From positions 248,001-312,000 of the forward strand of contig CAWAUO010000006.1 in assembly GCA_963785245.1 (NCBI GenBank): DNA of 64,000 nucleotides. Reading direction: 5' to 3'. Of this stretch, positions 53,461-61,810 are shown piece by piece (the first letter of the stretch is position 1; every line of letters starts with the position of its first letter). The notes below the pieces were generated by a model. That model searched no databases. It saw only the letters and a program-made list of their open reading frames with translations, and was not told the origin of the DNA. The position numbers and the translations under genes are program-made. Origin of the DNA: JAHEEL01 sp963785245. GTDB taxonomy: Bacteria; Actinomycetota; Acidimicrobiia; Spongiisociales; UBA5794.

Positions 53461-54019
53461 GAGGTGTTCCTGTGATTCCGTGCTGTTGTGCTACATCCCA
53501 CAACTTCTTTTGGAGCGCCTTTCTTCCCCGATGCAGCCGAGACATCACGGTGCCGATCGGAATATCGAGCATCTCGGCGATCTCCTTGTAGGAGAAGCCG
53601 TCCACATCGGCGAGGAGTACGGGAAGCCGGAACGTCTCGGGCAGCGCCTCGAGTGCCTCAATGATATCGGTGTCGACAAACGCGTCGAGCATGTCGGTCT
53701 CGGCACTCTGAGTGGCACCAGACGCCTCGCCAAGTCGTTTGTACAGGTACATGTCCTGGAGCTCACCGAGTTCAACCTCGGAGGGCCGTCGCTGCTGCTT
53801 CCGGTACTTGTTGATATAGGTGTTCGTGAGGATCCGGTAGAGCCAAGCCTTGAGATTCGTGCCTTCGGTGTAGGAGTCATACGCCCGATAGGCCTTCAGG
53901 AACGTCTCCTGGACGACATCCTCGGCGTCGGCGGGATTCCGTGTCATGCGAAGCGCGGCGGAGTACAGCTGCGGCGCATACTGCATCGCGTCCGTCTCGA
54001 AGCTCGCCTGGTCCGCCAC
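53453..54019 (-). CDS. sigR: ECF sigma factor, SigR/SigH type
   Basis: 188 residues. Region 2 (ALRMTRNPADAEDVVQETFLKAYRAYDSYTEGTNLKAWLYRI) and region 4 (LPETFRLPVLLADVDGFSYKEIAEMLDIPIGTVMSRLHRGR) match the thiol-oxidative-stress sigma factors SigR and SigH. GTG 54019 follows a GAGGGAG ribosome site. Together with the anti-sigma gene it should form a redox switch; whether mycothiol is the local thiol is not shown. Confidence 0.9.
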   Translation of the reverse strand: MADQASFETDAMQYAPQLYSAALRMTRNPADAEDVVQETFLKAYRAYDSYTEGTNLKAWLYRILTNTYINKYRKQQRRPSEVELGELQDMYLYKRLGEASGATQSAETDMLDAFVDTDIIEALEALPETFRLPVLLADVDGFSYKEIAEMLDIPIGTVMSRLHRGRKALQKKLWDVAQQHGITGTPHE

Positions 54020-54093
54020 ATTGCTCCCTCGTTGCGCCCGTCATCCTACGGCTGAGCTGAATTGAGCGCAGGACCACTAGGATTCCGTGCCCC

Positions 54094-54170
54094 GCCGGGG
54101 TAGCTCAGTCCGGTAGAGCAACGCACTCGTAATGCGTAGGTCGTCGGTTCGAATCCGATCTCCGGCTCCA
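54094..54170 (+). tRNA. tRNA-Thr (anticodon CGU), CCA encoded
   Basis: Acceptor GCCGGGG/CTCCGGC, D-arm GCTC/GAGC, anticodon stem ACGCA/TGCGT with loop CTCGTAA, T-arm GTCGG/CCGAT with loop TTCGAAT. Anticodon CGT reads ACG. Unlike tRNA-Thr(UGU) at 16 kb it encodes its CCA (54168-54170). Confidence 0.95.
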
Positions 54171-54239
54171 CGTCCGGCCGCACCGCGGTCGGACTTCGTT
54201 CGATCGGTGGCGATCGGTCATCCGATCATCCGGTCTGAA

Positions 54240-55400
54240 TCAGCCGGTGATTGCGCTGGCGACCGCGAGACCGATCGACTCATGACCTCCACGGTTGGGG
54301 TGCGGCCATCCGGCCCACATCTGTGTCGATACATCGAGATCGGCGATGTCGATCCACGTTACGTTCTCATCGAGGCCGGCCTTGATGGCTCCATGCAGCG
54401 CCCCCAGGGCGTCCGTCATCTCGTCGGCGCACTCCGGTCCGATCGGAGCCCATCCGGGCGCGATCGTGGATCCGTCGATACCGAAGTAGCTCGCCCAGAA
54501 CACCGCAGCATTGGTGCGGGCGTCAAGGGCTTCGACGATGGCAGATGTGGTCGCGGTGATGTCCGGTCGCTTCGCATCGAGATTCCAATGGTCGGTCATT
54601 GCCACCTCGCAGGCGGCCTCGTCGCCAGACCTGCTGAATGAGAGTGCGGTGTTCTTCGTCAACTCCTTGACCACGTCGACCCAGTTCGTCGAATTGATAC
54701 CAGCGGTGACGATCACGACGTTCCATGTCTCCGGGTTCGTGTACCGCTCGATGTCATCGACCTGGCTGGGATGCACATCCGAGCAGGAGTCGGATCCACC
54801 GTTCAGCACCGAGTTCACACCGGCACCGGGGAACGCGATGTTCGTGTATTCGGGAGTCCATGCAGGCGGAAGCGAGGCTGCCACGGCGTTCCGGACCGTT
54901 CGCCCAAACGAGAACTCAGCGTCCCGACAGGTGGCATCGGCGGTGAACCACTGGCGCGTATAGCCGGATGCGATCGAGTCGCCTGCGAGCACGATCATCG
55001 GTCGGGAGGGCGTCTTCCCCGACCAGGCGGGATACCAGTCGGATTCCCAGCCGTTGAGGTCGACCGCTCGCACTTCGAGGCGGTGATCGGTGTTCGGCAG
55101 CACGGAGACATACGAGATCGTCGGGTCGTCAACAGAGGTCTCGTTGATGTCGCCGGGGACCGTCCCCCACCACCGGTACTCGTACTGCAGGATCCCGTCG
55201 TTGTCTTCGGCTTCGATACGAATACCGGTCTCGAGGAGGGCATCGTCGGACTGGGGAGCTTGGAGTTCGGCGGAGAGGATCACCGGTCGGGTATCACCGT
55301 CGGGGAGCATCTCCCCTGGAGGATTCAATGCCCAGACCGGGATGGTCATGGCCATCGCCACACCAACAATGGTGCTCATCAATACAGCGCGTCGCGACAT
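54240..55400 (-). CDS. Exported SGNH/GDSL hydrolase
   Basis: 386 residues. An N-terminal signal peptide (RRAVLMSTIVGVAMAMTIPVWA) is followed by a beta-sandwich-like region of about 100 residues (EYRWWG, HRLEVRAVDLNGWES). An SGNH domain with IVLAGDSIASGY (catalytic Ser), VVIVTAGIN (Asn) and the terminal HPNRGGH (Asp-His position) comes next. It probably removes acyl groups from an extracellular lipid or glycan. ATG 55400 has TAGGTT seven bases upstream. Confidence 0.82.
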   Translation of the reverse strand: MSRRAVLMSTIVGVAMAMTIPVWALNPPGEMLPDGDTRPVILSAELQAPQSDDALLETGIRIEAEDNDGILQYEYRWWGTVPGDINETSVDDPTISYVSVLPNTDHRLEVRAVDLNGWESDWYPAWSGKTPSRPMIVLAGDSIASGYTRQWFTADATCRDAEFSFGRTVRNAVAASLPPAWTPEYTNIAFPGAGVNSVLNGGSDSCSDVHPSQVDDIERYTNPETWNVVIVTAGINSTNWVDVVKELTKNTALSFSRSGDEAACEVAMTDHWNLDAKRPDITATTSAIVEALDARTNAAVFWASYFGIDGSTIAPGWAPIGPECADEMTDALGALHGAIKAGLDENVTWIDIADLDVSTQMWAGWPHPNRGGHESIGLAVASAITG

Positions 55401-55496
55401 CAATACAAACCTAGCGTTCGGGTGCAGTACTGATATGACGTTCCGGGCGCCGGAATGGTTCCCTGGAGGAGTAGCTGAGTAACCGAGTATTCCTCC

Positions 55497-55621
55497 GCCC
55501 CAGGGGGAGGTGGCCCGAGCGCAGCGAGGGACGGAGGGGGTCTTCACCTCTCCACGAACTCGAGAGACCCCTTCCGTCAGCGCCCTGGGAGGGCGCTGCC
55601 ACCTTCCCCTGAGGGGAAGGA
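55497..55621. repeat. Dispersed palindromic repeat, copies B and C in inverted orientation
   Basis: 55561-55620 matches copy A at 43643-43699 (GAGAGACCCC, TTCCGTCAGCG, hairpin, CTGCCACC, CCCCTGAGGGG). 55497-55542 is the same unit in opposite orientation with a different central hairpin (CCCGAGCGCAGCGAGGG). Between convergent or tandem genes on the minus strand; no coding potential. Confidence 0.7.
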
Positions 55622-55661
55622 ATTGAATGGGAAGGAATGGAGCAGGCAGGGAGAGCTGTCG

Positions 55662-56300
55662 CTACGGGACGAATTGTTCGAGGATCTCGGTGACGTCTCC
55701 GCTGTTGACGAGCAGCCAGACACCACACCAGTCGGAGGGGCAGGAGAGGTAGGCCGTCGGATCGAGTGGCCAGTCGGAGAACGGAACATCCAGGTAGCCG
55801 ATCGAACCGGCGTCGATCTCCCAGACCCCAACGGCTGGCGATACCGGGATCGTTCGTAGCGTCGGATTGGTGTTGCGCACGTAGTAGTCGTTGTTGACCT
55901 CTTCACCATCCGCCGCGCCTTCGGTGTATGCGATGTCACCGAAGTAGAAGCAGGCCAGATCGAACTCGATCTCGGTCGCCGATTTCGCGAGCACATACCC
56001 GAACCACACGCCGTCCGGCAGCGAGCCGGCTCCGGGTGAGCAGCCCGAGCCACCGGCAACGTCACTCCCGGGTAGTGGATCGAGCGGGAAGAACTCCGGG
56101 TCTTCGATCACGTAGGGACCGCCCGATGTGGTCGTGGTGGCGGCGACCGTGGTCGTGGTTGTCTTGCCGGACAGCGTCGTGGTCGCGGCCGTCGACGCCG
56201 TTGCGCTGGATGGGTCCGCCTCGGCAACGCCATCAGCATCCTCGGAGCTCGTACACCCGGCAACAGCCAGCAGGACGAGGAGGACGATGAGTGCTCTCAT
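55662..56300 (-). CDS. Uncharacterised lipoprotein
   Basis: 212 residues. The lipobox is LAVAGC; a Ser/Thr linker of about 45 residues (TTTTTVAATTTT) leads to a 140-residue exported domain with four cysteines (GCSPG, ACFYF, SCPSDWC) that may form disulfides. No family recognised. TACGGT lies six bases before the ATG, so the message is probably leaderless. Confidence 0.75.
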   Translation of the reverse strand: MRALIVLLVLLAVAGCTSSEDADGVAEADPSSATASTAATTTLSGKTTTTTVAATTTTSGGPYVIEDPEFFPLDPLPGSDVAGGSGCSPGAGSLPDGVWFGYVLAKSATEIEFDLACFYFGDIAYTEGAADGEEVNNDYYVRNTNPTLRTIPVSPAVGVWEIDAGSIGYLDVPFSDWPLDPTAYLSCPSDWCGVWLLVNSGDVTEILEQFVP

Positions 56301-56360
56301 GGGTGAACCGTACGCTCGCTCGGAGCGCCCCAGCCAGAGTCGCCCTGCCCTACCGCTGGG

Positions 56361-56582
56361 CTAACCCTTCACGGAACCGGCGGTGATCCCTCTGACGAAG
56401 AACCCCTGGAGGGTGAAGAACATCACCATCGGCAGGAACCTGATGATGAACGCGCCGGTTGTTGGCAGGTTCTCTCGCGAACCGAACTCGCCGGCAAGTG
56501 ATGCGATCACCACCGTTGCCGACAGTGCATCCTGGTTTCCACCGATCATCGTGGTGACCACGACACCACTCGTCAGGGCGAT
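56361..56582 (-). pseudogene. Sugar ABC transporter permease, C-terminal remnant
   Basis: About 70 residues ending in FFVRGITAGSVKG, the conserved C-terminus of MalG-type carbohydrate permeases, preceded by GGNQDALSATVVIASLAGEFGSR. The frame is closed by TAG at 56583-56585, and the other five-sixths of the protein are absent. The permease was truncated by the region carrying the threonine synthase promoter. Confidence 0.75.
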
Positions 56583-56654
56583 CTACAGAATCGTCAACCT
56601 TCAGAAGACCAGGGACTCGATCGCGCGAACGTGGGGCTTCTCTAGAGTTGTGCG

Positions 56655-57900
56655 ATGTCCTCAACCACCCTGCCCGAGTACCCGACGTTCGTCATGCACC
56701 TCGAATGCGCATACACGGGGGAGCAGTTCGAACCCGATCAGATACACGGACTTTCACCTGCGGAGAAGCCGCTGTCGGTGATGTACGACCTTGATGGCAT
56801 CGCCGCTGCGGTGACCAAAGGGGATCTCGACCAGCGACAGTCCGGCATGTGGCGCTACCGCGAATTCCTTCCAGTACGGCGTACCGAAGATGTTGTATCG
56901 CTCGGCGAGACCGAGACACCCCTCGTCTCACTCCCCCGGTTATCCGAGGAACCCGGGACGACCGAGATCCTCGTCAAGGACGAGGGTCGCCTCCCCACCG
57001 GGTCCTTCAAGGCGAGGGGCCTCGCCATGGCCGTCTCGATGGCGAAGGCGCTCGGACTGACCAAGCTCGCCATGCCAACCAATGGCAACGCCGGGACCGC
57101 GCCCGCCGCATACGCGACGCGTGCCGAGATCGAGACGTACATCTTCTGCCCCGATGACACATCAGAAGTCAACGTCCGCGAGATCGCGCCGCAAGGCGCG
57201 AACGTGTGGCGAGTGAACGGCCTCATCAATGACTGCGGGAAGATCGTCGGCGCTGGGAAGGAACCTATGGGATGGTTCGACGTGTCGACCCTCAAGGAGC
57301 CGTACCGCATCGAGGGCGAGAAGACGATGGGCCTGGAACTCGCGGACCAGATGGGCTGGAAGCTCCCAGACATCGTCTTCTACCCCACGGGAGGTGGCAC
57401 CGGCCTCATCGTTATGTGGAAGGCGTTCCAGGAGCTCACCGCCATTGGGTGGCTCACCGGCAATCTCCCGAGGATGGTGGCGGTCCAGTCGACCGGATGC
57501 GCTCCGATCGTCAAGGCATTCGACGAAGGCGCCGAGCACGCTCCGCTCTGGGAGGACGCGTTCACGATCGCATCGGGAATCCGCGTGCCGATCGCCGTTG
57601 GCGACTTCATGATCTTGCGTGCCGTCCGGGAGAGCAATGGCTTCGCCCTGGCGGTCACCGACGAGGAGATCGCGGCCGCCCATGAGCGCGTGCCGATGAC
57701 CGATGGCATGCTGATCTGCCCGGAGGGTGCAGCGACGTTCGCCGCGTACGTCAAAGCCCTTGAGGAAGGGCTCGTGTCCCCGGACGAGCAGGCCGTCCTG
57801 TTCAACTGCGGCAGCGGACTCAAGTACCCGATGCCCCCCCGCCGAGGATCGCATCGACCACACACAGCCGATCGACTGGGATGCGCTGGTAGAGCCATGA
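56655..57900 (+). pseudogene. thrC: Threonine synthase, single-base homopolymer frameshift near the end
   Basis: PLP-dependent fold II enzyme. HLECAYTGEQFEPDQIHGL at the N-terminus, the PLP lysine in PTGSFKARG, PTNGNAGTAPAAYA and PTGGGTGLI are all present. At 57834-57840 seven C residues stand where six would let the frame continue as PMPPAEDRIDHTQPIDWDAL and stop at 57898. As given, the frame instead runs on into the next gene. The corrected protein is 414 residues. TAGAGT lies six bases before the ATG. It converts O-phosphohomoserine to threonine if this is true ThrC; the catabolic neighbours leave a related PLP enzyme possible. Confidence 0.82.
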
Positions 57901-58466
57901 CAACACGAGACATCGTCACCACTGAGTTCACGAACGAAGATGCCGCCGCGTCGTTGGCAGAGAACTCCGACGACGTCTACAACTCGACCCTCGTGTCCGA
58001 CCGGGCACGAGGGCTCGTCACGACCGTCTCCGCCCACGACCCACTCCCCTCGGTCGACGACGCGGCGTGGGAGGGATTCGAATCGCTACCGCTCGACGAT
58101 AGCCTCACCCAGAGCAATCCCCTGAGCAGCCACGTACCGCTCACCGACGAGACCCGCCACCTGATCGGAGATCACAACGTGTCGATGCTGCAGGCCAGCT
58201 CGATCCGCGTCAACACGGCACGAGGAGGGATCGTCGATGAGGGCGCGCTCGTGGGTGCATTGCGCAGTGGCCACCTCAGCAGCGCCCCGCTCAACGTCTC
58301 CTCCGGAGATTCGATGACCGAAGCCGCGAACTCCCGATACCGGGGCACGCCGAACACTATCGCTACCCCGCACATCGCAGGAATCTCAGCCGTTTCAGGT
58401 GTCCGGGTTGGAGAGACGACGGCCGACGGTGTCCGCCCCGTTCTTGGCGGAGCTACACCATCATGA
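57897..58466 (+). pseudogene. D-isomer 2-hydroxyacid dehydrogenase with large internal deletion
   Basis: 189 residues where about 310 are normal. The N-terminal part (VTTEFTNEDAAASLAENSDD) and the C-terminal part (HVPLTDETRHLIG, RVNTARGGIVDEGALVGALRSGHL, TPHIAGISA) are recognisable. The middle, including the GxGxxG nucleotide-binding motif, is missing, and conserved positions have drifted (LNVSSGD for LDVFEPE). The frame stays open, overlapping thrC and pfkB by ATGA on both sides. Probably inactive, kept as part of a coupled operon. Confidence 0.75.
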
Positions 58467-59365
58467 CCACCGTCGCTACCGCCGGTCTCGCCGTGCTCGA
58501 CTTCGTGTTCGGAGTCGACCGCCGGCCAGACCGCGGTCGCAAGGTGTTCGCCTCCTCTCTCACCGAAGTCGGTGGCGGGCCTGCGGCCAACGCCGCCGTC
58601 ACGATCGCAGCACTCGGCGGAGACGCTCGCTTCGTCGGGCGCATCGGCGATGACACGATCGGCGAGCGGATCCTCGCCGACTTCGCCCGCTGGGGCGTCG
58701 ACACATCCCGCGTGCGCACGATCGAGGGTGTTCCGTCGCCGCTCTCATCGGTGGTCATCGAAGCGGACGGCGAGCGGACGATCGTCAACTACACCGACGG
58801 AGCTCTCTTCGCTCCCGACGATTTGGTCACGACCAATGACCTCGCCGGGGCTGACACCGTGCTCGCCGACTTGCTTTGGCCCACAGGAGGACTTTCGGCG
58901 CTGCGAACAGCCGCCGAGCTCGGCGTCCCATCGGTACTCGACTTCGACGAGATCCCGGAGCGAGGGCTCACCGAGGCGCTGACGCTTCCGACCCACCTCG
59001 TGTTCTCTGCGCCGGCACTCGCCGCGGTGGCCGAGACCGCCGCTCCGGCCGAAGCCCTCTTGAAGATCGCTGGCCGGACCGATGCCTGGGTGGCCGTCAC
59101 CCTTGGAGCAAAGGGGGTGCTCTGGGTCGACGATGGAGTCGTCGAGCACACGCCCGCCTACACGGTCACAACAGTCGACACCCTCGGCGCAGGCGATGTC
59201 TACCACGGCGCCTTTGCGCTCGGCATCGCGGAGAACCGGGGGATCGAAGACGTGGTGATGCGGGCAGCCGCGGCCGCCGCCCTCAAATGCACACGTTTCG
59301 GCGGCCGCGAAGGTGTTCCCACGCGGGATGAAGTCGAAGACTTCATGAAAGCAAATCCACGATGA
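58463..59365 (+). CDS. PfkB-family carbohydrate kinase
   Basis: 300 residues. GGGPAANAAVTIAALGG (sugar-binding side) and DTLGAGDVYHGAFALG (anion hole and catalytic Asp) are intact. It phosphorylates a sugar or sugar derivative; fructose-like, 2-keto-3-deoxy or sulfofructose substrates are possible and cannot be separated here. The ATG overlaps the preceding stop, so it shares a transcript with thrC and the deleted dehydrogenase. Confidence 0.85.
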   Translation: MTTVATAGLAVLDFVFGVDRRPDRGRKVFASSLTEVGGGPAANAAVTIAALGGDARFVGRIGDDTIGERILADFARWGVDTSRVRTIEGVPSPLSSVVIEADGERTIVNYTDGALFAPDDLVTTNDLAGADTVLADLLWPTGGLSALRTAAELGVPSVLDFDEIPERGLTEALTLPTHLVFSAPALAAVAETAAPAEALLKIAGRTDAWVAVTLGAKGVLWVDDGVVEHTPAYTVTTVDTLGAGDVYHGAFALGIAENRGIEDVVMRAAAAAALKCTRFGGREGVPTRDEVEDFMKANPR

Positions 59366-59444
59366 ACATGACAGCAGAAGCGCTCTGGGGCCGTCGACGC
59401 CGCTGGGCTGGTCCAACCTTGCTCGCAGCTTGCAGCTCGTGGCT

Positions 59445-60092
59445 TCACGCCTTTGGCCACCAGGGGGTGAGGTGGGTGTCTACGGTCTCGTACCAATCGT
59501 TGGTCATGGCACCGAGGGGGTCGGTGTGGTCGGCGTAGTCGGACCACAGGATGGGCTCATCGATCCAGATCCGGACCGCCGTCCGCCGGACTCTGCGCTC
59601 GGTCTGACCGAGCGAGCGATTGGTCCCGTGGATCGTCACCGGCAGAAGCGGCGCCCCGCTCATCCACGCCAGCCATGCGGCACCGCGCTTCGGCTCGGTC
59701 TCGCGCCAGTATGCGACCCTGCGCCCCTCGGGGAAGACACCTGCCGTGCCTCCGGCCCTCAGATACTCGACGGTCTCTTCGAGGGCTCTCAGCGGTACGC
59801 CATCCCGATCGGTCGGGATGGCCCCGAAGTACTTCGTGACAACGTCGAAGGTGATGTGGTTTCCGAACAGTTCGTCGACCGCGATGAATCGCACGAGGCG
59901 TCCAAGAGCGTTGATCACGAGCGGAGGATCGAGATGCGAGAAGTGGTTTGACGCCACCACGAGCGGCCCCTGCTTCGGGATGTGTTCGGTGCCGCTCACT
60001 TCGAAATCGAGCAGGCCCCTGGCCACCATGCGCAACGGTATGTTGAGGAACCGCGTCGTGAGCGCCGAGGGAATGTACCGGAAGCTAGGCAT
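59445..60092 (-). CDS. 1-acyl-sn-glycerol-3-phosphate acyltransferase family protein
   Basis: 215 residues. NHFSHLDPP is the catalytic HxxxxD motif and VFPEGRR the glycerol-phosphate binding motif of PlsC. ATG 60092 overlaps the holB stop by eight bases. It acylates lysophosphatidate or a related lipid at the membrane. Confidence 0.87.
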   Translation of the reverse strand: MPSFRYIPSALTTRFLNIPLRMVARGLLDFEVSGTEHIPKQGPLVVASNHFSHLDPPLVINALGRLVRFIAVDELFGNHITFDVVTKYFGAIPTDRDGVPLRALEETVEYLRAGGTAGVFPEGRRVAYWRETEPKRGAAWLAWMSGAPLLPVTIHGTNRSLGQTERRVRRTAVRIWIDEPILWSDYADHTDPLGAMTNDWYETVDTHLTPWWPKA

Positions 60093-61143
60093 CGCCCGCC
60101 AGCTCGGCGAAGAGATTCGCGAATGCCAACTGGGGACGTTGGTTCCTGCCGAGTGCGTCGATCGCCACAAGCACTCGCTCGGCGCCGGCAACCGCGCGTT
60201 TCGGTGTCATCGAGGACAGCGCTGCGACGGGTACATCCGTGTTGCGAACGGGACTGCCGAACTGTGCAGCAGCGACGTCCCGGTAGAACGAGGCGAGGAT
60301 TTCGAGACCGGTGATGTAGAGCGCGTCCGTCGCACGCTTCAGCTCGCGGGTCTGTCGATCCCTGAGTGATCGGGGTGCATCGTCTCCCAGAGCGTCGCGT
60401 TCGTCCTGTTGACGCTGCTTCAACGCTGCGAGCAGGGGCTCAGCCGAGGTCATCGTCTCGTCGGCGAGCCGGAACGCATCCCCTGGATGCTCACCAAGAC
60501 GCATGGGGATGCTGAGCCAGAGGCGCCGGTAGTTGGCAACCTCTGGCTCGGTCGCAAGCGCCAATGCGAGTCCAGGGCGCCCTCCTGCGATCCTGGCCGC
60601 TTCGGCTGCCTGCTCCGTCCCAATGCCAAGCGCCTCGAGACCCGCCGCCACTTCGGATCCCGGGACCCGACCGAGCACGACCGTGCGGCAGCGGCTCGAC
60701 ACGGTGCTCGGCAGGTCGTCCTCGGTCTCCGTCACGATCACGAACACCGTGGCCGGCGTGGGCTCTTCGAGCGTCTTGAGGAGCGCGTTTGCAGCCTCAT
60801 CGTTGAGCATGCCGCCCTCTTCGAGGAGGAACACCTTCCGTTCAGACTCGAGCGGACTCCGCGTGGCTTGAGACACCACGCGACGCGCCTGGTCGACGGT
60901 GATCGATGCCCGGCCCTCTGGCTCGACGAGTACAAGATCCGGATGGATGCCTGCCATGACTCTTCCGAAGCAGCGCGTGTCCTCGCCGCAGAGCAGCGAG
61001 GCAGCGAAGCGGCGGGCGATCGTTGCCTTGCCGACGTTGGAGGGTCCGACGAAGAGATACGACTGAGCCGGTTCGGCGATCTCGCGTTCGAGAAGGACGA
61101 CGACGCCCCCGTGACCGATGATGCCGTCGAAAGGACTCACCAT
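60085..61143 (-). CDS. holB: DNA polymerase III delta-prime subunit
   Basis: 352 residues. AAA+ clamp-loader fold with GPSNVGKATIARRFAA (Walker A-like, slightly altered), VFLLEEGGMLNDEAANALLKTLEEPT and SRCRTVVLG (sensor/SRC motif). The zinc-module cysteines are reduced to CGEDTRC. Overlaps tmk by seven bases; tmk-holB is a conserved pair. Confidence 0.9.
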   Translation of the reverse strand: MVSPFDGIIGHGGVVVLLEREIAEPAQSYLFVGPSNVGKATIARRFAASLLCGEDTRCFGRVMAGIHPDLVLVEPEGRASITVDQARRVVSQATRSPLESERKVFLLEEGGMLNDEAANALLKTLEEPTPATVFVIVTETEDDLPSTVSSRCRTVVLGRVPGSEVAAGLEALGIGTEQAAEAARIAGGRPGLALALATEPEVANYRRLWLSIPMRLGEHPGDAFRLADETMTSAEPLLAALKQRQQDERDALGDDAPRSLRDRQTRELKRATDALYITGLEILASFYRDVAAAQFGSPVRNTDVPVAALSSMTPKRAVAGAERVLVAIDALGRNQRPQLAFANLFAELAGDA

Positions 61144-61742
61144 CGACCCCGGACCTCACGGTATGCGGCGTCAACGACCACCTCAAGAGGCGCACTCGCG
61201 TCGATGACCACGAAACGGTCCGGCTCGGTGGCGGCAATGGCGGCGAAGCCGTCGGCAACTGCCTGTTGGAAGCGAATGCCTTCATCCCCAATGCGGTCGC
61301 CAACCGCCTGTCGTGCAAGGCCCTCGGTGGCGTCAACCACGAGGAGGATCACGAGATTCGGCCACACGCCAAGCAGGCCCGGCTCGTTCACGCTGCGTAC
61401 TTTCTCGATACCAAGCGAGCGGCCGGCACCCTGGTAGGCGAGCGATGAGTAGACCGACCGATCCGTGAGGACCCAGGAGCCGTCGTCGAGTGCCGGGCCG
61501 ACGATTTCAGCTGCGAGTTGTGCCCGCGACGCCGCAAACAGGAGGGCTTCGGTCCACGGCTCCGGCGCAAGATCATGGCTGAGGAGGATGTTGCGAATGG
61601 ACTCGCCGACGGCGGTGCCACCCGGTTCGCGAACCCGAACGACGCGATGTCCGTCTGCCGCGAGTCGCTCACCAACCCGCTCAGCGACCGTCGACTTACC
61701 CGCGCCCTCGATTCCCTCGAACGCGATGTAGGGGCGACTCAC
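61137..61742 (-). CDS. tmk: Thymidylate kinase
   Basis: 201 residues. FEGIEGAGKSTVAERV is the P-loop, VREPGGTAVGESIRN the DRX-type region and LTDRSVYSSLAYQGAGR the TMP-binding motif. Makes dTDP for DNA synthesis. GTG 61742 start; no strong ribosome site seen. Confidence 0.93.
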   Translation of the reverse strand: MSRPYIAFEGIEGAGKSTVAERVGERLAADGHRVVRVREPGGTAVGESIRNILLSHDLAPEPWTEALLFAASRAQLAAEIVGPALDDGSWVLTDRSVYSSLAYQGAGRSLGIEKVRSVNEPGLLGVWPNLVILLVVDATEGLARQAVGDRIGDEGIRFQQAVADGFAAIAATEPDRFVVIDASAPLEVVVDAAYREVRGRW

Positions 61743-61810
61743 GTGATCTCGTTTCTCATGCTCGGCGTCACAGCGGTAGTTTCGCAGAGTTGGGGACGCC
61801 GGGTCCGAAG

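Noticed and set aside
56655..58466. A natural fusion of threonine synthase with a 2-hydroxyacid dehydrogenase
   Set aside because: The joined frame arises from one extra C in a C7 run; removing it restores the normal ThrC end and an ATGA overlap with the next gene.
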